Shown here in pieces: positions 1 to 6,727 of a stretch of DNA of 32,044 bases. A program made the translations under genes and the position numbers. The notes under the pieces are model-generated. The model did no database searches. It saw only the letters and a program-made list of their open reading frames with translations, and was not told the origin of the DNA. Numbering within the stretch: position 1 is the first letter of the stretch; every line of letters starts with the position of its first letter. The DNA comes from Syntrophus gentianae (GTDB lineage: Bacteria; Desulfobacterota; Syntrophia; Syntrophales; Syntrophaceae): contig NZ_FOBS01000034.1 of assembly GCF_900109885.1 (NCBI RefSeq), forward strand, positions 1 through 32,044, in the 5' to 3' direction.

Positions 1-204
1 CGCTGCCCGATGGATGCGATCATCAGCGCGAAGAAGCAGGTTCATATCATTGAGCAGGATAAGTGTATCCGTTGCGGAGCCTGCTTTGCCGCCTGCCCGC
101 CGCAGTTCAGCGCGATTACGAAGCTGGTCGGCGAGGCTGTTCCCCCGCCTCCGCCGGAAGGTCAGCGGGACGTCGTCAAAAAGGGCAAGGAAGCGACGGC
201 ATGA
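1..204 (+). CDS. C-terminal end of a 2[4Fe-4S] electron-transfer subunit (NuoF/HndC-like), partial
   Basis: The frame is open from base 1 and only the last 67 codons are present. The visible part is the end of a bacterial 2[4Fe-4S] ferredoxin domain: a CP pair from the first cluster, then the second cluster motif CIRCGACFAACP. A proline-rich linker and a basic tail ending in KKGKEATA follow. Ferredoxin domains at the C-terminus are typical of NuoF-like NADH-binding subunits of complex I and of HndC/HydB subunits of NAD(P)-linked hydrogenases, which pass electrons between NAD(P)H and an iron-sulfur chain. The flavin and NADH domains would lie outside the window, so the exact family is inferred. 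A strong hairpin terminator starts 23 bases after the stop, so this is probably the last gene of its operon. The ferredoxin fold is certain; the NuoF/HndC assignment is moderate. Confidence 0.6.
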   Translation, partial: RCPMDAIISAKKQVHIIEQDKCIRCGACFAACPPQFSAITKLVGEAVPPPPPEGQRDVVKKGKEATA

Positions 205-262
205 CTTGCAGTGAAATAATTGTTTCGGGCTTGGGCAGAAAAAATCTGCCCAGCCCATCTTT
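171..262 (+). repeat. Copy 1 of a duplicated gene-tail-plus-terminator segment
   Basis: Bases 171-200 match 753-782 at 28 of 30 positions, and similarity continues through the following terminator hairpin. This copy encodes the last residues of the iron-sulfur subunit (DVVKKGKEATA). The second copy is not in a recognisable gene. The two copies flank the rubredoxin gene. Confidence 0.75.
227..256 (+). terminator. Intrinsic terminator after the iron-sulfur subunit
   Basis: The arms GGGCTTGGGCAGA and TCTGCCCAGCCC pair with one bulged T around an A-rich loop and are followed by ATCTTTT. The position just after the stop at 204 fits a rho-independent terminator for the upstream operon. Confidence 0.8.
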
Positions 263-461
263 TGACCTGCAAACCCGCCTGCCTTTTGATTCAGTATGTC
301 TGACCCTGAAAGACGATACGTTGTTTAATTTTTTAAGTTCAGCTGAATATTTATCCTGCAAGAAAAGGGGAGGTCGCGTCATGCCACTCTACCTTCCTGC
401 TCACGATGAATTTCAGCATTGAATAAACACCACAGTAACACAAGATAAAAAGGAGCGGAAA

Positions 462-668
462 ATGGAAACATACAAGTGTACAAACTGCAATCATTTTTAT
501 AATCCGGAACGCGGGGACAAAAAACACGGTATCCCGGCAGGCACAGCCTTTAAGGATATCCCTAACGACTGGCGCTGCCCAGGGTGCGGCAGCGATAAAT
601 CCAAGTATAAGCTTGACAAACCTCGCCCCTTCCCCGGCTACGGCCCTACTTTTGAGAAGAAAGACTAA
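462..668 (+). CDS. Rubredoxin with a short C-terminal extension
   Basis: The 68-residue protein has the rubredoxin iron site as two CXXC pairs, C6/C9 and C39/C42 (CTNC and CPGCG), which hold one Fe in a Fe(Cys)4 centre. The family core is also present: Y13-N-P-E-x-G-D, the GIPAGTAF turn, and DWRCPGCG. Rubredoxins are small cytoplasmic one-electron carriers, commonly serving superoxide or oxygen reductases in anaerobes. Usual length is 52-54 residues; here a Pro/Gly-rich tail of about 14 residues (RPFPGYGPTFEKKD) is added. The start has a good AAGGAG site 7 bases upstream. The gene stands alone, with a terminator on each side, so its redox partner is not indicated by context. Confidence 0.95.
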   Translation: METYKCTNCNHFYNPERGDKKHGIPAGTAFKDIPNDWRCPGCGSDKSKYKLDKPRPFPGYGPTFEKKD

Positions 669-752
669 ACGTCTTTGGCCGCCTTCAAGCGGTCACCATC
701 GATAAACTCTGGACCCCGTTTGTATTTTTCAAGGAAAACGGCCGATTCGGAA

Positions 753-845
753 CGTCGTCAAAAAGGGCAAAGAAGCGACAGCAAAACAAAGGAAGAAAAT
801 ATTGATTTCGGACTGGGGCAGAAAAAATCTGCCCCAGTCCAACTT
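753..845 (+). repeat. Copy 2 of the gene-tail-plus-terminator segment
   Basis: This is a near copy of 171-262, downstream of rubredoxin. The stop codon present in copy 1 is lost here and no gene reads into it, so it looks like a remnant of a duplication or recombination event rather than coding sequence. Confidence 0.7.
810..840 (+). terminator. Intrinsic terminator downstream of rubredoxin
   Basis: A perfect 13-bp stem (GGACTGGGGCAGA with TCTGCCCCAGTCC) encloses an A5 loop and is followed by AACTTTT. It is the counterpart of the hairpin at 227-256; paired bases differ between the copies in a compensated way, so the stem itself is conserved. Confidence 0.75.
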
Positions 846-850
846 TTCAG

Positions 851-882
851 GAAGGACTTAGCCCGGCCGGGCTAAGTCCTTC
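851..882. terminator. Perfect 32-bp palindrome, probable bidirectional terminator
   Basis: The sequence is its own reverse complement (arms GAAGGACTTAGCCCGG and CCGGGCTAAGTCCTTC) and is followed by TTTG. It lies 10 bases after another terminator stem. A terminator or a transcript-end stabilising hairpin is the simplest reading; a protein-binding palindrome is possible. Confidence 0.55.
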
Positions 883-1010
883 TTTGCGTAAGCCCAGCAT
901 GGGCGCACTCCTGCGCTCACTGTTTCCCAACGTAAAAGTAAGTTCTTGAAGTCTTCGACTCTTCTTACCGCCTGCCTGCCATTTAAGTTGACCAGATAGA
1001 CGCACGCTCG

Positions 1011-1080
1011 TTATCAAATGTTATTATAAGTAAAAAATAGTCGGATTATATCTCTTGTAATAGTTTCTTCCGTTTGATAA
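1011..1080 (+). promoter_or_regulatory. AT-rich leader hairpin before the ArgG-like operon
   Basis: Two nested inverted repeats occur: TTATCAAA (1011-1018) with TTTGATAA (1073-1080), and TATTATAAG (1022-1030) with CTTGTAATA (1054-1062, one mismatch). Together they would fold a 70-base leader ending 9 bases before the first start codon at 1090. It could be an operator, a leader RNA structure, or the remains of a small inverted-repeat element. Confidence 0.4.
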
Positions 1081-1089
1081 TGGAAGTCC

Positions 1090-1656
1090 ATGAGTCATCA
1101 GTCATCTGCACTCCTTTGTATCGATCTTCAGCGAGAGTACTTTGATCCCGGACGGCCGCTCTGGGTTCCCGAAGGCGCTTTCGTCCTGACAAACACGGCC
1201 AAACTCGTCCATAAAGCTCGGCATATCGGAACGCCAGTGGTGCATGTACGTCATGTGAGTCGGAAGCCTGGCGCGGTTACCTTCGCACCGAACAGCGAAT
1301 TTCTGGAGTTTCCCGAGGATGTCTCTCCCCGGGATGGGGAGTATGTCATTACAAAATCCCGGCCGGGCGCTTTTTATGAAACCGCTTTGGATGCCCACTT
1401 GCAGTCACTTGGAATAACGCGTCTATTCCTCTGCGGTCTGCTCTCCTTTATGTGCGTGGACACGACAGCCCGTGAAGCTCACGCGAGAGGGTACGAAGTG
1501 ATCTTTGTTCGTGACGCCACAGCAGCGCTTCCAATAGGCGATTTGTCGGCTGATGTCATACATAGGGTGGTTTGCGCAATCCAGGGGTGGATGTTTTCCA
1601 AGGTCGTGTGCACGGATGATGCGATAAAACTTCTTACAGGAGAGCCATGTGATTAA
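1090..1656 (+). CDS. Isochorismatase-like cysteine hydrolase
   Basis: The 188-residue protein belongs to the isochorismatase-like hydrolase superfamily, whose members cleave amide, carbamoyl or vinyl-ether bonds (nicotinamidase, N-carbamoylsarcosine amidase, isochorismatase). The catalytic triad is visible: D12 in LLCIDLQREYF, K89 in ITKSRPGAF, and nucleophile C122 in LCGLLSFMCVDTTAREA. The last motif resembles the usual G-x-x-T-x-x-C-V-x-x-T-A. Length is normal for the family. The true substrate cannot be read from sequence. The stop overlaps the start of the ArgG-like gene by 8 bases, so the two are probably translationally coupled; a hydrolase beside an amide- or guanidine-forming ligase suggests a shared nitrogen-containing substrate. 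The start site at 1090 has only a weak ribosome site. Confidence 0.85.
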   Translation: MSHQSSALLCIDLQREYFDPGRPLWVPEGAFVLTNTAKLVHKARHIGTPVVHVRHVSRKPGAVTFAPNSEFLEFPEDVSPRDGEYVITKSRPGAFYETALDAHLQSLGITRLFLCGLLSFMCVDTTAREAHARGYEVIFVRDATAALPIGDLSADVIHRVVCAIQGWMFSKVVCTDDAIKLLTGEPCD

Positions 1657-2776
1657 AAAAAATTATCGTGCAGTAGCCCTCTATTCCGGGGGGGTCGATT
1701 CGACGGTCGCTCCACTCCTTGCTTTAGAAGACCTCGGCCTCCAACGGGAAGAGATGCTCTTGCTCTACGTCGACTTAGGCGGTTTTGCCAACCGAAAGAG
1801 CAGGGCCGAGCAACGAGCGAAGGTCCTCGGTCTGGACTACACCTCTCTTGATGGACGAGCCGACTTCGCCCGAAATTTCTTATCGCAGGCGATTTTGATG
1901 AACGGCTCCTATTGGGGATATCCACTGATCACGCCGCTCTCCCGGGCATACATCGTCGAAGCGGCGGCTGCTTACCTCACGTTCGAGGGTGGTGAAACGA
2001 GATACTTGATCAACGGCTGTACACGATACCAGAATACGCGCTACCGGATCGAGAAACATTGCACTCTGCATCCGCACTTTATTGCGGTGACGCCTTTTAA
2101 ATATCGATACATGACCCGTCAGGAAAAAATAGAAGTTCTTCAGCAATATGGCATGACACCCGGAAAAAGCGCCGGCATTGCCGAGGATGAGAACCTTTGG
2201 GGACGAGCCCTGGAAGGGGGGCCTCTGAATGACCTTGATGACGTCGAGGCAAAGGGGGTGTTTCATGTCACACAGGACTTTCGGTCATCGTCTCTCCCTC
2301 CCGATCGCTTATCCCTTCGTTTCGCGGACGGATTACCCATTGCCATCGATAGCAAATCGATGTCTTTGCACGAGATCATCGAACAGTGCGCAATAATCGG
2401 AGCAAAACATGGGGTAGGCAGGATTGTTGTCTTCGAGGACACGATCCCTGAACTCGGGTACAAGGAACGGGGCGTTTACGAATCACCGGCCAGTGCTATT
2501 CTTTACGCCGCCCATCAATTTATCGAGGACGCCGTTCTGACCCTTTCCGAACGTGTCCTGAAACGGGACATGGACCAGCAATGGGCGGAAATTGTCTATC
2601 GTGGAGGCTGGTATGACGCAAACCGCCGCGAGTTGTCAGACCTTGCCCGCAGCTTCCACTCCAAGGTATCCGGAGAAGTCACCGTCGAGGTATTTCTCGG
2701 ACATGTCCGGGTCCTGAATGCGGATATTCCTAACTGCAAGATCCTGGGACCCCAGGCGATCGCAGGCCACGATTAA
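1649..2776 (+). CDS. Argininosuccinate synthase-like ligase (divergent ArgG paralogue)
   Basis: The 375-residue protein follows the ArgG plan: an N-terminal ATP-pyrophosphatase P-loop (SGGVDST at residues 13-19, ArgG consensus SGGLDTS), then ENLWG and LEGG, the C-terminal KHGVGRI and RGVYESP motifs, and an AEIVYRGGWY block like the ArgG AELVYNGLWF. Canonical ArgG joins citrulline and aspartate using ATP. The usual HGATGKGNDQVRFE stretch, which helps bind citrulline and aspartate, is replaced by NGCTRYQNTRYRIE, and the tyrosine/serine loop near GTSLARP is also changed. The amino-acid substrate is therefore probably different. Translation starts at GTG (1649) with CAGGAGAG upstream. The partners are a cysteine hydrolase and a radical SAM enzyme, not argF or argH, which also argues against a simple arginine-pathway role. 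Confidence 0.85.
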   Translation: MIKKNYRAVALYSGGVDSTVAPLLALEDLGLQREEMLLLYVDLGGFANRKSRAEQRAKVLGLDYTSLDGRADFARNFLSQAILMNGSYWGYPLITPLSRAYIVEAAAAYLTFEGGETRYLINGCTRYQNTRYRIEKHCTLHPHFIAVTPFKYRYMTRQEKIEVLQQYGMTPGKSAGIAEDENLWGRALEGGPLNDLDDVEAKGVFHVTQDFRSSSLPPDRLSLRFADGLPIAIDSKSMSLHEIIEQCAIIGAKHGVGRIVVFEDTIPELGYKERGVYESPASAILYAAHQFIEDAVLTLSERVLKRDMDQQWAEIVYRGGWYDANRRELSDLARSFHSKVSGEVTVEVFLGHVRVLNADIPNCKILGPQAIAGHD

Positions 2777-2829
2777 TTCGGAGATAGAGTCCTCCTTCCG
2801 GTCTGAGAGAAAGAGGAAGCCACATCATC

Positions 2830-3945
2830 ATGAGAAAACAGACGGAACATGCCGAAAAATTAGAGAGGATGTATTCTCTGGAAGAGGGAAGAGTCCAGGG
2901 AACGGGCCGATGGGCGAAATTCCCTCTCTTCTGGTTCCACTTGTTTCTGTCGTACAAGTGTACAAGAAGGTGTGAATATTGTTATGCCTTCAATCAGGTC
3001 GGCGATGAAAGTCCCTTGGAGATGGATGAAAAAACCTTTTCGCGACTGCTGGAGTGGATTCCGGAAGTCTGGAAGGTAAATCAGATCAAGGTAAATTCCG
3101 TTATTTTTCTCGGTGGCGAACCCTTGTTGAGAACGGACAGAATCAGGAAAGTGATGGATTCCGTCTTTGAGAATACCGATGGCATGCAGGCGTCCCTCTA
3201 TACGAATGGGGATCTGATCGATTCCGTCTATTGGGAGGATCTGGAAGACATTCAGTATATCATCACCAATGCCGCGGATACCGCGATTGAAGAATTGTCG
3301 AGAAGGATGAAGATCGTCAGCGAGAGATCCAACGTGATGGGGCAGACGGTTGTTGCTACGTTGGATGATTACAATCTGGAGCGGCTTCTCGACCTGTCAA
3401 GGTTCGGCGTAGAAAATGGATATCGGTTACGGTTCCAAAGGGACATGTACAGGGGATCGGATGGGGCCTACAGAACAAGATTATTGAAGAAATATCATGA
3501 ATTATGTGACTTGCTGGAAGGTTATATCGTTGAGGGATACGATGTCAAGATGACCTTCCTGCTGGATTTCCTGATCCCCGAATGGGAGAGCGAATTTTCT
3601 CCCTATGGTTGTGGGAAAAGACTCGTCACGATCCATCCTGACGGAACGGTCACGTCCTGTATCCGGGAACATTCCCGTCTATCGGGGACCATCTTTGACC
3701 CGGATCCTTTAAAAGCCATCCAATGTCCTCTCTATTACTACGAGGTATCGGAACCGGACATTCCCGGGGAATGCAGGCAGTGTGAGGTCAAAACGGCCTG
3801 TCAGGGAGGATGTCCCCACGATAAACTGCTCCTGACCGGTACGAGGGCGGGAAAATCGGTTCTCTGCGAGATTCACAGGGAAATTATTCCCCGGTTGAGA
3901 TTCTTGAACCGACTGAAGAAAGAAAGAGTTCATCAAGAGAATTAA
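2830..3945 (+). CDS. Radical SAM protein with SPASM-type C-terminus
   Basis: The 371-residue protein has the radical SAM cluster motif CX3CX2C at C44, C48 and C51 (CTRRCEYC), the GGEP S-adenosylmethionine motif (FLGGEPLL), and a C-terminal Cys-rich region. That region, with GCGKRLVTIHPDGTVTSC and then CRQCEVKTACQGGC, matches the SPASM/twitch auxiliary-cluster pattern. SPASM enzymes modify peptides or proteins by radical chemistry (anaerobic sulfatase maturation, PQQ and mycofactocin maturation, sactipeptides). No short precursor-peptide gene is obvious within the operon. It lies 53 bases after the ArgG-like gene on the same strand and is probably in the same transcript. It ends 10 bases from the convergent nickel operon with no visible terminator between them. 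Confidence 0.88.
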   Translation: MRKQTEHAEKLERMYSLEEGRVQGTGRWAKFPLFWFHLFLSYKCTRRCEYCYAFNQVGDESPLEMDEKTFSRLLEWIPEVWKVNQIKVNSVIFLGGEPLLRTDRIRKVMDSVFENTDGMQASLYTNGDLIDSVYWEDLEDIQYIITNAADTAIEELSRRMKIVSERSNVMGQTVVATLDDYNLERLLDLSRFGVENGYRLRFQRDMYRGSDGAYRTRLLKKYHELCDLLEGYIVEGYDVKMTFLLDFLIPEWESEFSPYGCGKRLVTIHPDGTVTSCIREHSRLSGTIFDPDPLKAIQCPLYYYEVSEPDIPGECRQCEVKTACQGGCPHDKLLLTGTRAGKSVLCEIHREIIPRLRFLNRLKKERVHQEN

Positions 3946-3955
3946 AAATCACCCC

Positions 3956-4780
3956 TTAATGTTCCGTATCGGGATGCCGGTGATAGACATAATGGGAATG
4001 GCGGTGGGTGTGCAAGGTCTTTCCGTGGTAGTGCATGTGTTCGTGGATAAGATTCACCTTCAGTAGCAGATCCTCATCCTGCAGGATTTCTTCTGCGGAA
4101 CCGATCGTCTCGATGGAGTGCTCCTCGGAGAGGACGGCCACGGTGGGCTGGAATTCAGAAATGAGGGTCAGGTCATGGGTGCTGATCAGGATCGTCTTTC
4201 CCGCCTGACTGAGTTCAAAGATCAGCTCCGTCAGAAAACACTGCGTCCTTGGATCAAGGCCGTTGGCCGGTTCATCGAGCAGCAGGACCTGAGGATTCAT
4301 GGTCAGAACGGAGCCGAGGGCAACCCGCTTTTTTTCTCCGCCGGACAGCATGTAGGGAGGCCTGTCCCGGAGCCCTTCAAGGCCGAGCATCTTCATGACC
4401 TCCTCGACCCGGTCTTTTGATTCCCTCTTGCAGATCCCCAGCTGCAGGGGACCAAAGATCAGTTCGTCAAAAACGGTGGGGCAGAAAAGCTGCACATCGG
4501 AATCCTGGAAGATGTAGCCCACCCCTGCCCGGAAAAACCGAAGAAAAATTCCATCCTTCAGGGATTTTTCCGATACTTCCCGCCCCTGGAACGTCACGCT
4601 GCCCTGATCCGGAGTAAGAAGACCGCTCATGATCCTCAGCAGGGTTGATTTTCCGCAGCCGTTTGCCCCGATGACCGCGTATCGCTCTCCTTCTTTGATG
4701 TTGAGACTGACGTCCACCAGGGCAGGAATCGTGTTGTGGTAGCGGTAGCTGATATTTTTCACGGCAAGAATATCGCCCAT
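3956..4780 (-). CDS. cbiO: Ni/Co ECF transporter ATP-binding protein (NikO/CbiO) with His-rich tail
   Basis: The 274-residue ABC ATPase has Walker A GANGCGKST, signature LSGGEKKR, Walker B VLLLDEPANGLD and the switch histidine in ISTHD. It powers the cobalt/nickel energy-coupling-factor importer together with the CbiM/NikM, NikN and CbiQ/NikQ proteins encoded upstream on the same strand. The last 29 residues contain 11 histidines in alternating HxH patterns, which suggests a cytoplasmic metal-binding tail for receiving or storing imported metal. Last gene of the five-gene operon. Together with the NikR-like operator upstream, nickel is the more likely substrate, although cobalt cannot be excluded. 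Confidence 0.92.
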   Translation of the reverse strand: MGDILAVKNISYRYHNTIPALVDVSLNIKEGERYAVIGANGCGKSTLLRIMSGLLTPDQGSVTFQGREVSEKSLKDGIFLRFFRAGVGYIFQDSDVQLFCPTVFDELIFGPLQLGICKRESKDRVEEVMKMLGLEGLRDRPPYMLSGGEKKRVALGSVLTMNPQVLLLDEPANGLDPRTQCFLTELIFELSQAGKTILISTHDLTLISEFQPTVAVLSEEHSIETIGSAEEILQDEDLLLKVNLIHEHMHYHGKTLHTHRHSHYVYHRHPDTEH

Positions 4781-4789
4781 AAACCATCC

Positions 4790-5713
4790 TTAAAAAATCA
4801 GAAATAAAACCCCAAGGAAAAAAAGCAGAGAAGTCCAGGCCAGATCGGCCTTCCTTATTTTTCTCGGGGCATAGAGCTTAACCTCGCCGGAAAATCCCCG
4901 TGCCAGCATGGCGGCAAAGACCTCTTCGCACCGTCCCTTTGTCTTGCGGAGAAGAAAGGCCATCCGTCCCGCCACCCAGTTTCTCGCCTCGCCGGGATCT
5001 CTCCCGATCACTTTGCTCTTCCTGGCGAGATGGAGATCTTCCAGGGTCTTCGTAAAGAGGAAAATGTACTGATAGGAAAGGGTGACAATCAGGAGAAAGG
5101 GATCCGGAACTTTCAGGCTTTTGAGGGCCCGGATCATTTCAGAAAAGGGTGTCGTGTAAATGACGAGGAAGGACAGGGACAGGGAATTGAAGACACGCAG
5201 GGTTAGCATCAACACCCCTTCCAGACCCTGCCGCGTCACGCCGACGGTTTCCGGAATACACCAGATCCAGAAGCAGCGCTCCTTTGAAAAATGAACCAGG
5301 GGAAGGATCACTTCGCCGGAGATAATGACATTCAGGCAGGAGGGCAGGGCCACGAGGAAACCGAAGAGAAAGCTCAGAAACGAGACCCGGCTGTAGAAGG
5401 ACCACAGATCAAGACGGGACAGCCCTGCGAGGAGACAGACAAAAAGGGCGATGCCCGCCTCCGGAAGGAGGCTCTGCTTGATGCTGACCAGAACGACAAA
5501 AAAAAGGAGGAAAAACACCTTCACCCGGGCGTCCAGCTTCTGGAAGAATCCATCGCGCCGGGCCGTATCCCACTGGATACAGGTCGTTTTGATGAGGGCC
5601 GCAAAGCTTGTCAGACTCTTGTCCAGAAAGGTTGTCCTGGATACAGGTTCGGCGGACTCAGCCGGATACGGAGGCGGCGGACGCAATAGGAAGGGGGGAA
5701 TGTTACCTTGCAC
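4790..5713 (-). CDS. cbiQ: Ni/Co ECF transporter T component (NikQ/CbiQ)
   Basis: The protein is a CbiQ-family transmembrane coupling subunit with several hydrophobic segments beginning near residue 65 (VKVFFLLFFVVLVSI). It carries the two ATPase-contact alanine-arginine helices, seen as LHLARKSKVIGR and AAMLARGFSGE. It links substrate capture by CbiM/NikM to ATP hydrolysis by CbiO/NikO in the inner membrane. At 307 residues it is longer than usual because of an extra N-terminal stretch of about 60 residues rich in Pro. The frame opens with GTG at 5713, which overlaps the upstream PDGLE gene by 11 bases. No ATG lies near the expected family start, so the extension may be real, or translation may begin at an internal non-ATG codon. 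Confidence 0.9.
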   Translation of the reverse strand: MQGNIPPFLLRPPPPYPAESAEPVSRTTFLDKSLTSFAALIKTTCIQWDTARRDGFFQKLDARVKVFFLLFFVVLVSIKQSLLPEAGIALFVCLLAGLSRLDLWSFYSRVSFLSFLFGFLVALPSCLNVIISGEVILPLVHFSKERCFWIWCIPETVGVTRQGLEGVLMLTLRVFNSLSLSFLVIYTTPFSEMIRALKSLKVPDPFLLIVTLSYQYIFLFTKTLEDLHLARKSKVIGRDPGEARNWVAGRMAFLLRKTKGRCEEVFAAMLARGFSGEVKLYAPRKIRKADLAWTSLLFFLGVLFLIF

Positions 5714-6038
5714 GCCTGAAAATCCCCTTGGAAAGGAGATAAATCACCGAAGCGGTCAGAAGGATACCCAGAAGTCCAGAAATCACGTAGGCAACGATCT
5801 GCATGCCCAGAGAAGCCCCTTCTCCCCAGAAGTTGTAATCCGGGATGGGGGCTTTCCATATCTCCGCGTATCTCTGCAATCCTGCGGGAACATAGCCGAG
5901 AAGCTGCTGAAGGGTGTCCGTGCCCCATTCCCCCCAGGCATCCCCGGCCTGGAACTTTTCGGGAAGGATAATGCCCAGCGGCGATAGAAAGGCAAGAACA
6001 ATCAGGCCGATCCAGAGTTTTTTCTCTCCTTTACCCAT
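5703..6038 (-). CDS. NikN/PDGLE-type accessory membrane protein of the Ni/Co transporter
   Basis: This small protein (111 residues from the preferred start) has one hydrophobic segment at each end (LWIGLIVLAFLSPLGIIL and IVAYVISGLLGILLTASVIYLL). The central periplasmic loop contains GDAWGEWG, GYVPAGLQ and IPDYNFWGE, the pattern of the PDGLE/NikN/CbiN-like module that is either fused to or encoded beside CbiM/NikM. It is thought to assist metal loading of the M component. The start is placed at 6038 rather than 6065 because AGGAGG lies 6 bases upstream of it. The stop of nikM (6040-6042) sits immediately before this ATG, indicating coupled translation. Confidence 0.8.
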   Translation of the reverse strand: MGKGEKKLWIGLIVLAFLSPLGIILPEKFQAGDAWGEWGTDTLQQLLGYVPAGLQRYAEIWKAPIPDYNFWGEGASLGMQIVAYVISGLLGILLTASVIYLLSKGIFRRAR

Positions 6039-6039
6039 C

Positions 6040-6726
6040 TCATTCCTCCTTTCCGTGCAGGGCATAAATCTGAGCCGGTTCGTGTATCAGAAAATACTTG
6101 AGCAGAAGAACCGTGACGACGCCTTCAATAATGCTGAATAGAACCAGGTGTTCGATCGCCATCGCCGGAACGGCAATGGATAAGGGGTAGGGGGCATAAA
6201 GAGGTCTGCCGTCCGGGCTGTGGGCGATAAGAGGCTGAATGCCGAATTCCACCGCCGTGACGAGGGCGGCCACCGAGAGTCCCACATACCCGGAAAAAAA
6301 GGCAGCCAGGGAAGTGCGCATCCCTGATCCTGTTTTGCCGTTGACCAGTTGAAACACCCCATAGGAAACAAAGGGCATAATGACCGCCATATTGAAGCAG
6401 TTCGCCCCGATGGCCGTGATGCCTCCGTCGCCGAAGACAACCGCCTGGAGGATGAGGACGACGGAAACGGCGATCACCGCCGTCCAGGGACCAAGGAAAA
6501 GGGCGATGATCCCGGCGCCCACAGCATGTCCCGTTGTCCCGCCGGGGATGGGAACATTGAACATCATGATCAGGAAGGAAAAGGCTGCCGCCATGGCCAG
6601 GTAAGGAACCTGTTTCGTTGATACTTCCTTCTTGACTTTTTTAAGGGCAACGGACCAGCAGGCAAGGGATACGCCCCAGAGAGGCGCATAGGTCTGTGGA
6701 CTCAAATATCCGTCAGGAATATGCAT
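6040..6726 (-). CDS. cbiM: Ni/Co ECF transporter substrate-capture permease (NikM/CbiM)
   Basis: The protein begins MHIPDGYLSP, the invariant CbiM/NikM N-terminus in which His2 and the amino group coordinate the metal. Further family motifs are NVPIPGGTTGHAVG (metal-loop histidine) and FGDGGITAIGANCFNMA. About six membrane segments are visible. The start is fixed at 6726, not the longer frame at 6753, because the family N-terminus must be exact and GGAGG lies 8 bases upstream. It is the substrate-specific S component of the importer, directly downstream of an outer-membrane barrel gene and upstream of NikN, NikQ and NikO. Confidence 0.95.
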   Translation of the reverse strand: MHIPDGYLSPQTYAPLWGVSLACWSVALKKVKKEVSTKQVPYLAMAAAFSFLIMMFNVPIPGGTTGHAVGAGIIALFLGPWTAVIAVSVVLILQAVVFGDGGITAIGANCFNMAVIMPFVSYGVFQLVNGKTGSGMRTSLAAFFSGYVGLSVAALVTAVEFGIQPLIAHSPDGRPLYAPYPLSIAVPAMAIEHLVLFSIIEGVVTVLLLKYFLIHEPAQIYALHGKEE

Positions 6727-6727
6727 T

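Larger units (their letters stand above)
669..1089. other. 421-bp intergenic region with hairpins
   Basis: No convincing gene lies here. In order it holds an uninterpreted stretch (669-752), the second copy of the gene-tail/terminator repeat (753-845), a perfect 32-bp palindrome (851-882), two small adjacent hairpins (GCCCA-gca-TGGGC at 892-904 and GCGCA-ctcc-TGCGC at 903-916), and an AT-rich long-range inverted repeat just upstream of the next operon (1011-1080). Short reading frames in this stretch have no domain signs and are not called. Confidence 0.6.

Noticed and set aside
63-422. Plus-strand frame of 119 codons spanning the first terminator
   Set aside because: Out of frame with the iron-sulfur subunit and crosses a strong terminator hairpin; no domain signs.
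1649-2776. Canonical argininosuccinate synthase of arginine biosynthesis
   Set aside because: Key ligand-binding segment is changed and no other arginine genes are nearby.
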